From JBCBKL01 sp038521825 (lineage in GTDB: Bacteria; Pseudomonadota; Alphaproteobacteria; Rhodobacterales; Rhodobacteraceae): a DNA stretch of 16,304 nucleotides. A program made the position numbers and the translations under genes. Below, in pieces: positions 5,759-12,951 of this stretch (position 1 is its first letter; each line of letters starts with the position of its first letter). A model generated the notes under the pieces. That model was not told the DNA's origin and did not search any database. It worked only from the letters and a program-made list of their open reading frames with translations. The DNA lies in assembly GCA_038521825.1 (NCBI GenBank), contig JBCBKL010000042.1, forward strand, positions 1 to 16,304, written 5' to 3'.

Positions 5759-6547
5759 CTAATCGCGGTAATCGCGAATAGCGGACTGATCAAGTTTCTC
5801 AGCAGGAACAAGCCGATAATGTCGCTCCTCAACAACCTTGATCGCGTCATCCTGCAAGGTCAGCTCGAAGAGAGCGACAACCTCGTCTTGCATAAACTGT
5901 GCGGCGATCGCACGGCACCGCATGCCGGGGAATCTATCTTCTACGAACCTAATGTCCTGGCTCGTTTGAACGATCCCTATTTGATCTTTTCCGCCTTTCG
6001 CTTGGACTGGAATCACGTAGTGACACCCTCGTTTGTCCAAGCCTATGTAGAGTTCGTCGATCTCGATCTGCCCGATATCCTGCACGGTGGTTCGCAGGTG
6101 GTTTTGCAGGCTGTACGTCGTCAGCCCCAAAAACGTGTCTATGAGCCTATTGTAACGCACGATCGCCAACAGTGCTTGCTCATCGTCTAGGGCGTAAGCT
6201 CGAATGAGTTCTGGTGTGGCGTCCGGAATGTCAGTGCAGATGAGGTCATCCCTGGGTGCAATCCTGGTATGTTTGACCAGCTTGAAGCGATAGCGCCCCT
6301 TCCCTGCGCCTTCGATGATCCACTCTAATCCCTCTGGCTGGGTTTCGAGAATGCTGTCAGGCAAGGCATTCCTGTACCGAAATGAATACGGGATATCGCC
6401 GATATTCTTAATGCGCGGAAATCCAAGTGCGACATAGCTTTCTTCAAGCTCCGCTCTGTCGAACTCGAATTCAGTCGCGCCCGTCTCAAAGTGATCGAAG
6501 AAGATTTTCTGGATTGTCGCTTGATAGCGGTTAGGCGATTTAGCCAT
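5759..6547 (-). CDS. Type II restriction endonuclease, PD-(D/E)XK-like
   Basis: A 262-residue protein that I read as the restriction enzyme of the methyltransferase next to it. The candidate catalytic core is IEID164-ELYIGLD, then YVIPV-Q182-A-K184-GGKD, with a downstream IGIVQTSQDI helix: an acidic residue, then Q-x-K in place of D/E-x-K, a variant seen in Mrr-type PD-(D/E)XK nucleases. The N-terminal 150 residues would hold the target-recognition part. The start at 6547 (MAKSPN) is preferred because GGAGGGTGG lies just upstream; a frame opening at 6649 would add 34 Arg/Ser-rich residues wholly inside the methyltransferase gene. Its ATG overlaps the methyltransferase stop (8 nt shared), so cutting enzyme is made only after methylase. 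The recognition site cannot be derived from sequence. Confidence 0.78.
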   Translation of the reverse strand: MAKSPNRYQATIQKIFFDHFETGATEFEFDRAELEESYVALGFPRIKNIGDIPYSFRYRNALPDSILETQPEGLEWIIEGAGKGRYRFKLVKHTRIAPRDDLICTDIPDATPELIRAYALDDEQALLAIVRYNRLIDTFLGLTTYSLQNHLRTTVQDIGQIEIDELYIGLDKRGCHYVIPVQAKGGKDQIGIVQTSQDIRFVEDRFPGMRCRAIAAQFMQDEVVALFELTLQDDAIKVVEERHYRLVPAEKLDQSAIRDYRD

Positions 6548-7871
6548 AGGCCACCCTCCTAGCGTTGATCTCTTCCTCGATCTCTTCCTGCTTGCGCTTT
6601 TTCGCGCCGCTCTTTCGGTCACGCTTGCTTGGCGGCGGCGTGATGCCAAACCGGCGTGATGCCTGCGAAAGATCGAGTGTTAAGAGCCTTGGATCGCCAA
6701 GTGATAGGGTTTCTTGGGGCCTGATTGGTTCGATGCCCAGGGCTTCAATCATCTTTGTGGCGATCGCCCTGGCCAAAGGCGGCGGCACCGCATTGCCGAT
6801 CTGCCGCGCGCCATGCCACTTGGTCGCGTTAAGTCGAAACCAATCTGGGAAGCCGTGCAAGCGCGCCATTTCGCGTACGGTGATGCAACGCGCATGACGA
6901 TAATGGATCGGGCGCGGGCTAGTGAATGCTCCTCTTGCGCCGTCCGTTCCGGCGCGAAGTGTGTTTGAAACACCGCCTTGTGGAAGTTTGAAAAAACGGC
7001 TGATCGGCTCGACCGCCCCCTCTTCCGTTTGACGGAAACGTCGACGCGAAATCTCAGTGTGATCAGTGCGCGCGCTCGAAGTGAGCACGTTTGGATTCCA
7101 ATCACGCACATAACCGAAATGCCAAGTGTCGTTTTTGAGGCCGCGCAGCTCCGCCGCATAGTCGGACGGATCGCCAAAACGGCTCGTTCTAACCGCATCG
7201 CTTGCGTTTAGAGTCTCAAAGGTATCGGCATCGGGAAGATCCCCGATTGCCTCAGCGCAAGATGGGCCAAAGTTGAGCTCCGGAAAGTGCTTTGGACGAC
7301 CGGCGATGTTGGTTGTAGGTGTAGGGTACTCTGGAAGAGCCCTACCCTTCTTCATTCCCAGGAGGATGAAGCGTTCTCGCGATTGTGGTGTACCGTAATG
7401 TCCAGCGTTGAGTACCTGCCAAGGCAAGCGGCATTCGTAACCGACCCGATCAAAGGCCTCGACTAGCTCTCCCAGGAAAGCCTTGTGTTTGCCAACCGTG
7501 AGACCTTTGACATTTTCAAATACAAAACTCTCAGCGTCGAGCTCATGCACGAGGCGCACAAAATCAAGAACGAGCTGGTTACGGGGGTCGTCAAGCGCCC
7601 TGTGACCAATCAGAGAAAAGCCCTGGCAAGGCGCGCCGCCGAACACGCAATCGATCTTCTTCCCCTCAAGGCCTGCACGTTGCCTGACCTCATCGCCGGT
7701 AAGCTCGGCAACCGAGGCTGGAATTACTGTTGTTTCAGGGAAATTGAACTCGTGAACGGCACAATGTACGGGGTCGATCTCGATCGCAGCTTTTATATCG
7801 AAGCCTGCTTGCTCGAAGCCAAGGCTTAGCCCCCCTGCTCCTGCAAATAGATCGATTCCGATTGGTCTCAT
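6540..7871 (-). CDS. DNA (cytosine-5) methyltransferase of a type II restriction-modification system
   Basis: A 443-residue C5-cytosine methyltransferase with all key motifs in order: motif I IDLFAGAGGLSLGF (6-19, SAM binding), motif IV GGAPCQGFS (catalytic Cys82), motif VI ENV (119-121), motif VIII QSRER (163-167), a target-recognition region between about 180 and 325, motif IX around TVREMARLHGFP (331-342) and motif X QIGNAVPPPLA (357-367). It modifies its own recognition sequence to protect the plasmid and host from the co-encoded endonuclease. The ATG follows AGGGACTACGC. It heads a three-gene minus-strand operon; a basic tail (KRDRKSGAKKRKQEE) closes the protein. The region looks less GC-rich than the transfer genes, consistent with acquisition as a module. 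Confidence 0.95.
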   Translation of the reverse strand: MRPIGIDLFAGAGGLSLGFEQAGFDIKAAIEIDPVHCAVHEFNFPETTVIPASVAELTGDEVRQRAGLEGKKIDCVFGGAPCQGFSLIGHRALDDPRNQLVLDFVRLVHELDAESFVFENVKGLTVGKHKAFLGELVEAFDRVGYECRLPWQVLNAGHYGTPQSRERFILLGMKKGRALPEYPTPTTNIAGRPKHFPELNFGPSCAEAIGDLPDADTFETLNASDAVRTSRFGDPSDYAAELRGLKNDTWHFGYVRDWNPNVLTSSARTDHTEISRRRFRQTEEGAVEPISRFFKLPQGGVSNTLRAGTDGARGAFTSPRPIHYRHARCITVREMARLHGFPDWFRLNATKWHGARQIGNAVPPPLARAIATKMIEALGIEPIRPQETLSLGDPRLLTLDLSQASRRFGITPPPSKRDRKSGAKKRKQEEIEEEINARRVAYG

Positions 7872-7993
7872 GCGTAGTCCCTGCTCATATTGTTTCCAAT
7901 GTTTAAGTCATAGTTTCAGAGATGTCGATCGTATTTCCAAAACCCCCAGAAAATGTTGATAAATCGACCCTTCACTTCGGCTAACGGTGGTCG

Positions 7994-8344
7994 TTAAGTA
8001 CTGGCGCTTCTGTAAGCCGCTAACATGTCCTCCAAAACGTCATTTAGCCGCCTGCCCTCTTCGTCGCGCAGAGTATTCAAGTCATCACGAAGCTTGCTTG
8101 AGACGTAAATACGCCAGTACGTCATGTCTTCATTTAGCGGCGGCCGCCCACGCCTAGGAGTCGGCGACGGTTCAGCAGTGCCAGTGGAACGATTGAAGCC
8201 ATTGGCACGTCCTGCGGCGGCAACAGCTTCAGCGTCGGCTCTAGGACGAGAGATTTTCTTCTTGCGCTTCAGTCCCGCCCCAATTTTCGGCGCCACGGCT
8301 TCTTCTTGATCTTCATCGCTCAAGTTGAGGAATGTTCCTGCCAT
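7994..8344 (-). CDS. ParB-like small partition protein, ribbon-helix-helix type
   Basis: A 116-residue protein directly downstream of parA, the position of the centromere-binding partner. The N-terminal 70 residues are Lys/Arg/Ala-rich and probably disordered (GAGLKRKKKISRPR, TPRRGRPPL). The C-terminal part reads TYWRIYVSSKLRDDLNTLRD, then a second helix RRLNDVLEDMLAAYR: a strand followed by two helices, as in ribbon-helix-helix proteins such as ParG and omega. The basic N-terminal tail would contact ParA, as in that class. Its ATG shares a base with the parA stop (TAATG), with GGAGG upstream, so the two are translationally coupled. The fold is inferred from pattern only. Confidence 0.72.
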   Translation of the reverse strand: MAGTFLNLSDEDQEEAVAPKIGAGLKRKKKISRPRADAEAVAAAGRANGFNRSTGTAEPSPTPRRGRPPLNEDMTYWRIYVSSKLRDDLNTLRDEEGRRLNDVLEDMLAAYRSAST

Positions 8345-9018
8345 TAGTTTGCCTCCAGTACCTCTGCCAGCTCTTTGCCAAGCCGCGCTGTGTTGCTGAT
8401 CGCGCTCTTCACAGACTGGCTGTCTTGCAGTTCGAAAAGGGTGCGGCCCTCGGCCATGACTCTCTCGAAGGGCGCGCGCCGCATGAGTTCAGTTTGCAAG
8501 CGCTCCACCCCTGCCCCGTCCAGCTCAGCCAACAGTTCTTTGTGAGATTTGGTGACGATTGCAGCGTCCGTCTGCGTGATCAGAATGCGAGCTGGCACCG
8601 TTCGCCTGGCAGCTCGCCCAGCGTCTCGGATCATTTTGAGTGCCGCACCCGCTGCATCGCCGTCCAATGCACTCGGGCGCATTGGAATAATGCAGAGATC
8701 AGAAGCCGAAGCAGCATAGGACGCCATTAGGCCCGCCACACCTTCGAGGTCAACGAACACCAAGTCGTGGTCATCGTCCGCCGCCTCCAGCGTGTCGAGA
8801 ATGGTGCTGTCAGAAGGGTCTGAGATCACCGTGAAAGGTGCATCCCCAAGGTTCTCTTCATTGCGTTTCCCCAGCCAGACGCGTGCAATGCTCTGCCGTG
8901 GATCAGCGTCTACCACAGCAATCGAGAGGTCTTCGTTCTTGGCGAAGACAGACGCCAAAGTGAGTGTTGCAGTGGATTTCCCACAACCACCCTTGGGTGA
9001 GAGGACGCTTACAATCAT
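8344..9018 (-). CDS. parA: ParA partition ATPase
   Basis: A 224-residue ParA/MinD-family ATPase. It starts with the deviant Walker A motif SPKGGCGKST (7-16, signature Lys at residue 9), followed by VVDADPRQS (about 35-43) and the Walker B-like DLVFVDLEG (about 84-92). The length and the lack of an N-terminal helix-turn-helix place it in the short type Ib class, in which the small partner protein does the DNA binding and autoregulation. It binds nucleoid DNA in the ATP form and moves plasmid copies apart. It follows repA on the same strand after a 113-nt AT-rich gap that may hold the centromere and promoter. Complete, with no unusual residues seen. Confidence 0.93.
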   Translation of the reverse strand: MIVSVLSPKGGCGKSTATLTLASVFAKNEDLSIAVVDADPRQSIARVWLGKRNEENLGDAPFTVISDPSDSTILDTLEAADDDHDLVFVDLEGVAGLMASYAASASDLCIIPMRPSALDGDAAGAALKMIRDAGRAARRTVPARILITQTDAAIVTKSHKELLAELDGAGVERLQTELMRRAPFERVMAEGRTLFELQDSQSVKSAISNTARLGKELAEVLEAN

Positions 9019-9044
9019 TTGTCTGCTCGTTGTTTTTTCTCATT

Positions 9045-9131
9045 TATGTGACGTGCTACAAAATATGTCACGATATTTTTTATGTGCGGTATATTTTATG
9101 GCATATAAAATTCTACGGCATAAAAAATATC
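9045..9131. repeat. AT-rich nested inverted and direct repeats: candidate centromere / parAB operator
   Basis: Perfect 13-bp arms GATATTTTTTATG (9072-9084) and CATAAAAAATATC (9119-9131) enclose smaller arms ATTTTAT (9093-9099) and ATAAAAT (9105-9111). To the left are TATGTGACG (9045-9053) and TATGTCACG (9064-9072), 19 bp apart, and a weaker TATGTGCGG (9081-9089). The block fills the gap between repA and parA. Short type Ib systems often place parS here and use it as operator as well. There is no T-run of the kind expected for a terminator. Confidence 0.5.
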
Positions 9132-10160
9132 CTATTGCTGTTGCCGGGCGGCCCACTTCCGGCAAAACCCAATGAACGCGCTGTCAGGGTTGCGCGGTGG
9201 CTCCATGCTTTGCTCAAGAAGACTCATGACCCATACCCGCCATTCCTGCTCGATCACGTAGACATCCCAACCAGGTGCAGCTTGCCGAGCGGCTTCATAG
9301 GTTTCTGGCATCAGTTTGGCAGTGAAACCTGTGCCAGAAATCAACGGTTGTGAAACACGACTGCGGAACGACACCATGTCGTCTTCCATGCTCACCGAAT
9401 AGTCGGGTAGGTGGTCAAAATCGCACAGTGCGCGAACGGCCATTCGGAAGTTGCGAATAGCATCGCTCGACCCGCACTTCTTTTGCAGCTTTTTCAAGCC
9501 AATCTGCCAAGAATCCTTCGAGCCGCAGTGCTTTCGGGCGATTTCGTAAATCCGGCGCTCGATTGGCTTGCGAAGGCGAAAATAATCCGGGTGAAGGGTC
9601 AGAACCTCATTGGCCTCGATCGCCTTGAAGAGCCACTCTGATAGCTTAAGACCCCATTCGGTGACTCGGCCATCATGTCGTTTGCGCTTGATCTTCGCGC
9701 CCTCGATTAGGCCGAAAGCCTCCCACGTCTCTTCGCCGCCCGTCTTGATTGTCGTTCTGAGACGAGTGCTATCCAGCCGGTCAAGGGAGTCACGCAACAG
9801 ATCGTAGTCGTGGCCACCGGTGTGGCGGTTGCTGAACTCCAAGAAGTCCTGTGCTTGGAACTGGATTTCACGCGAGTAGGGGCGACCTTCGTTGCGTGCC
9901 GCCATGATTTGGCTGATTGCGAAGATCAGAATGTCCTTGTCATAGATGTTGGCAATGCCCTTGGGACCAGGAGTAACCTCCAAGACAACATCCCCATGCT
10001 CGTATCTTTTAACGTCCCGGATTGGCTTCTTTGACAACGTGAAGATCGGGTGCTCCATGGACGCCATGTCGCTTTTGATGACAGCATCGGCCACATCACA
10101 GATGAACAGATTGGCCTGGGGATGGCGATCCGGGAGGAGGGGTCGATGATCTTCATCCAT
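9132..10160 (-). CDS. repA: Plasmid replication initiator RepA (RPA family, PF10134)
   Basis: A 342-residue replication initiator. The diagnostic part is SMEHPIFTLSKKPIRDVKRYEHGDVVLEV (about 34-62), followed by GIANIYDKDILIFAISQIMAA, which matches the RPA initiators of many alphaproteobacterial plasmids. The rest fits paired winged-helix domains: the segment LHPDYFRLRKPIERRIYEIARKH is well conserved in Rep proteins. RepA would bind the iterons at 10169-10288 and open the origin. The ATG follows ATAGGTGATTC, and this ribosome binding site touches the first iteron, suggesting that RepA bound there limits its own synthesis. parA lies 113 nt downstream on the same strand. Confidence 0.9.
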   Translation of the reverse strand: MDEDHRPLLPDRHPQANLFICDVADAVIKSDMASMEHPIFTLSKKPIRDVKRYEHGDVVLEVTPGPKGIANIYDKDILIFAISQIMAARNEGRPYSREIQFQAQDFLEFSNRHTGGHDYDLLRDSLDRLDSTRLRTTIKTGGEETWEAFGLIEGAKIKRKRHDGRVTEWGLKLSEWLFKAIEANEVLTLHPDYFRLRKPIERRIYEIARKHCGSKDSWQIGLKKLQKKCGSSDAIRNFRMAVRALCDFDHLPDYSVSMEDDMVSFRSRVSQPLISGTGFTAKLMPETYEAARQAAPGWDVYVIEQEWRVWVMSLLEQSMEPPRNPDSAFIGFCRKWAARQQQ

Positions 10161-10168
10161 GAATCACC

Positions 10169-10288
10169 TATCGGGATAACAGCTGCAATGCTATTGCTAT
10201 CGGGATATTAGCTGCACCACAAGAGCTATCGGGATAACGGCTGCACTTTTCTGGATAATACCTGCATTCCATCGGGATATTAGCTGCA
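10169..10288. repeat. Five direct iterons: candidate replication origin (oriV)
   Basis: A 19-bp unit, TATCGGGATAACAGCTGCA, recurs in one orientation at 10169-10187, 10198-10216, 10227-10245, 10248-10266 (degenerate) and 10270-10288. Start-to-start distances are 29, 29, 21 and 22 bp. Four copies are near-identical (variable bases mainly in the AACAG/ATTAG middle). Copy four, on the other strand, reads TTATCCAGA, one mismatch from a DnaA box. A more AT-rich stretch (CACATATATAAC, about 10359-10370) follows and could be the melting region. Confidence 0.88.
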
Positions 10289-10415
10289 CCCCGTCTCCAC
10301 AAGTGACTGAAATCATTAGATGAAGCTAGCATCACTCGCAGCGTAACACAGATTCTAACACATATATAACACCCAGCTTCTCAGGCAGAACGGATTACCA
10401 TCAGCAAATCATTTC

Positions 10416-10967
10416 TCACCGCTGATAGAACACGCAAGCATCGACACCCGTGGTTGTAGTGGTCCAAGACGCTCCGAGGACAGCGCACATGGAAGCGTTG
10501 CTGACTAAGAAACGAGGAAGCGTCACCGTCAGGACAAGAGCCAGAACGACAGCACCCAGACCGAACCATGGAAGACGGCTCTTGAATTGCTCCAGCTTCT
10601 GTTCCCGTTCCCAAAGCTGACGCATGGTGTCTGACCTAGCATCCTCGACCTTCCTGAGAACTTCCTGGGTATGGTTGGACGCCCGGAGCAAATCACCTGC
10701 CATCTGGCCAACACGGTTTAGGGTATCACCGATCCTGCCGTCGATGGTCGCGCCGACAATCTCGCCATAGTGTTCCGGGTTGGTTTGCTTTTGAGCGGCG
10801 AAAGCAGCAGAGCGCGCTTCCGTCGCCGTCTTGTTCACCCGGTCGAGCACCCGCGTCTGATCATCCACCCGATCCGAGATGCTGGCGACAGCCGTCGCCA
10901 AGAGATCGAGCGTTTCGCGCAGATCGTCGTCTGAGAGCGGGGCAGGGGAGGCGGGTGTGTCAGACAT
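10416..10967 (-). CDS. Coiled-coil protein with one membrane segment, downstream of traG
   Basis: A 183-residue protein that I cannot assign to a named family with certainty. Residues 1-130 are soluble and heptad-like (LRETLDLLATAVASISDRVDDQ, then VLRKVEDARSDTMRQLWEREQKLEQFKSRL), predicting a long coiled coil. A single membrane helix follows (about 134-155, WFGLGAVVLALVLTVTLP), then a short tail with two Cys residues (161 and 178) that would face the periplasm. The start is 17 nt after the traG stop, so it is the third gene of the minus-strand transfer operon. Placement suggests a membrane-anchored accessory of the coupling protein or relaxosome; this is inference. The ribosome binding site is weak. 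Confidence 0.72.
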   Translation of the reverse strand: MSDTPASPAPLSDDDLRETLDLLATAVASISDRVDDQTRVLDRVNKTATEARSAAFAAQKQTNPEHYGEIVGATIDGRIGDTLNRVGQMAGDLLRASNHTQEVLRKVEDARSDTMRQLWEREQKLEQFKSRLPWFGLGAVVLALVLTVTLPRFLVSNASMCAVLGASWTTTTTGVDACVFYQR

Positions 10968-10984
10968 GGCGGATTGCTTTCGGG

Positions 10985-12661
10985 TTATCGGGCTTCAGGC
11001 GTGAACAGCCCGGCAAATTCAGGATCGGCGTAGTAACGCAGTTTTTGCGCGACGGCGGTGGCCTGTCCCTGGACGCGCAGGAGCTGACGATCCGGGGGAA
11101 GCTGCATGATTTCATCGGGGGTCAGCAGATCGCGGCCCGTGAGGTTGTTCGAGAAGCTGGGGCCATCACCGGGCTTGAAACTGTCGGTCTGGAACCCGGC
11201 GGTTTCCTGACCGATCATCTGGCTCAGCCATTTGGCCGTCTCGAAATCGTTCACCCCGAAGACTTGTTGCACCCCGGCATTGGCTATGAACGTGTTTGCC
11301 CGGTCGCCATAGAGGTCCTTGAGCTGGCTCATGTCCTGCAGGATCGGCCAGAGCTGAAGCCCGTAGCCTGCCATCAGCCCCATAGCGCGCTCGACGGCCT
11401 CCAGACGGCCCAAGGCGGCAAATTCGTCCAGAAGGAAGAGGGTAGGGCTGTTGAGCCGCTGAGAGGCGTTCAGAGCGCCTGTGGTAGCCGTCAGGGCCTC
11501 AGCATCCCGTGCGATGTCCTGAAGGGCCTGGGAGACCAGAAGGCGCAGCCAGCGGCTGTAGGCGTCCATGCGATTGGGTGGCAGGACCAGGAAGACAGAG
11601 GTGATACGGTGGCGCAGATCGGAGAAGGCGAAGTCTGAGCGCGCCAGACACTTTGCGATCCGGGGCGAGTCCAGAAAGTGCGTATGGCGTTGCGCGTTCG
11701 ACAGCACGGAAGCCGCTTCCCGATCCGCCTTGCCGAGGAAGCGGTTGGCGGCGCGGGCGATCAGCCCACCTGCCTCGTCGCTGTCCTGCATCAGCTCCAA
11801 CAGCGCCCGGAGTTTTTTCGGGGGCAGGGTGAGATATTCCCGGACGGTGGCAAGGGACCGGCGGGCGCGATCCTCGTGGCAGACACAAAACATGATCAGC
11901 CCGCCGAGGATGGCCTTAGCTTCCTCGTTCCAGTGAGCTTCCGTCACCTGGCCCGGCGGGTCCATGACCAGCGCCTCTGTCAGGGAGGCAGCATCCTCGC
12001 CCAGATCGAGGCTGTCCGGGGTCAGCCGGTCGAGCGGGTTGTAGGCGGCAGAGGGATGGCCGCTGACTTCGAATGGATCGAGAACATGGGCCGTCCCGAA
12101 GCGCCGCCGGGCTTCCCCAGCGATCCGGGCATTCTCGCCCTTGGGGTCAATGACCAGAACCGAGCGTTCCGCTGCCAGCAGGTTCGGGATCACGGTGCCG
12201 ACGCCTTTCCCCGCCCGTGTCGGGGCGAGGGTGATCAGATGGGCCGGGCCGTCATAGCGCAAGAGCCGCCCGGTGTGCGGATTGCGCCCGATCAGAAGAC
12301 CGGCCTCTTCGCGTCCTTTGCCGCGCTCCAGCTTCTTCAACTCCTTGCGGTTCGCAAACCGCGCCGACCCGTGGCTGTCACCCGTGAGCCCAAAATAGGC
12401 ATCGGCCCCGGAGGCCATGCGCCAGTACTGGAACCCGAAGACAGCCCCCACAAACATGAAGGGACCGAAGACCAGCCACTGCCAGGCGCTTTCGCCCGGC
12501 GTCTGATCGAAGAAAGCGAAGATGAACGGCGTGGCCACCAGAGAGCCAAGCATCGCCCCGAAGGCCATCGCGCCTATCAACCATCCGAGTAGGATTGGCG
12601 TGAAGATCAACCGACCGAAGAAGCGGAACAGGCCCCCGAAGACGAGCATCACGCTCCGCAT
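10985..12661 (-). CDS. traG: Type IV coupling protein, TraG/VirD4 family
   Basis: A 558-residue coupling ATPase. Two or three N-terminal hydrophobic segments (about 4-50 and 62-80) anchor it in the inner membrane. Walker A is APTRAGKGVG (146-155), followed by the family's SVLVIDPKGENA (167-178), and Walker B is LFLLDEFAALGRLE (408-421). The C-terminal GVNDFETAKWLSQMIGQET segment is also typical of VirD4/TraG. It pumps or hands the relaxase-DNA complex to a type IV secretion channel. No channel genes are present here, so it must dock with a channel from another element. The ATG overlaps the traD-like stop in TAATG. The length is near the lower end for the family, but no domain seems missing. 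Confidence 0.95.
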   Translation of the reverse strand: MRSVMLVFGGLFRFFGRLIFTPILLGWLIGAMAFGAMLGSLVATPFIFAFFDQTPGESAWQWLVFGPFMFVGAVFGFQYWRMASGADAYFGLTGDSHGSARFANRKELKKLERGKGREEAGLLIGRNPHTGRLLRYDGPAHLITLAPTRAGKGVGTVIPNLLAAERSVLVIDPKGENARIAGEARRRFGTAHVLDPFEVSGHPSAAYNPLDRLTPDSLDLGEDAASLTEALVMDPPGQVTEAHWNEEAKAILGGLIMFCVCHEDRARRSLATVREYLTLPPKKLRALLELMQDSDEAGGLIARAANRFLGKADREAASVLSNAQRHTHFLDSPRIAKCLARSDFAFSDLRHRITSVFLVLPPNRMDAYSRWLRLLVSQALQDIARDAEALTATTGALNASQRLNSPTLFLLDEFAALGRLEAVERAMGLMAGYGLQLWPILQDMSQLKDLYGDRANTFIANAGVQQVFGVNDFETAKWLSQMIGQETAGFQTDSFKPGDGPSFSNNLTGRDLLTPDEIMQLPPDRQLLRVQGQATAVAQKLRYYADPEFAGLFTPEAR

Positions 12662-12951
12662 TAGGACGCGCCATCATCGGTAGGAGCAGAGGAGGGAGCA
12701 TCCCATTCTGCAAAGGCCTTACGATCCTGTTCGCGGGACAGGTTGCGGATCAGCCGGTCGAGCATAGCGGCAGCCTTGGAATCCCGTTCCGCTAGGTCCA
12801 TCAGCGCCCCGCCCAGGATCACCTTGCGCCTGGTGTCCAGCTTGCGCTGTTTCGTGGCTTCCCGATTGCGCAAGGCCTGAAGCCGGGCCTTGGCCTGGGC
12901 GTATCGCTTCTCGGCACGTTCCAGTTCTGTCTCGGCCATCTCACAAACCAT
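12661..12951 (-). CDS. traD: Conjugal transfer protein, TraD/MobC-like
   Basis: A 96-residue, strongly charged helical protein. The segment KRKLDTRRKVILGGALMDLAERDSKAAAMLDRLI matches the short TraD family of Ti-type plasmids (PF06412), in which TRRKxxLGG is the signature. Its N-terminal half (ELERAEKRYAQAKARLQALRNREATK) is a predicted coiled coil. Family members accompany TraG and the relaxase at oriT, probably in relaxosome assembly. Two starts are possible: ATG at 12951 (with MVCE) and ATG at 12939 (MAETELE); neither has a strong ribosome binding site, and the second gives the more usual N-terminus. It is the first gene of the traD-traG-membrane-protein operon and its promoter must lie in the oriT region. 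Confidence 0.85.
   Translation of the reverse strand: MVCEMAETELERAEKRYAQAKARLQALRNREATKQRKLDTRRKVILGGALMDLAERDSKAAAMLDRLIRNLSREQDRKAFAEWDAPSSAPTDDGAS

Noticed and set aside
6540..7871. Orphan phage-type or cell-cycle methyltransferase
   Set aside because: The nuclease gene is directly coupled downstream, which makes a restriction-modification pair the better reading.
10955..12592. Long plus-strand open frames (227 and 304 codons) opposite traG
   Set aside because: They are shadows of the traG frame; their translations lack domains, while the minus-strand frame has both Walker motifs.
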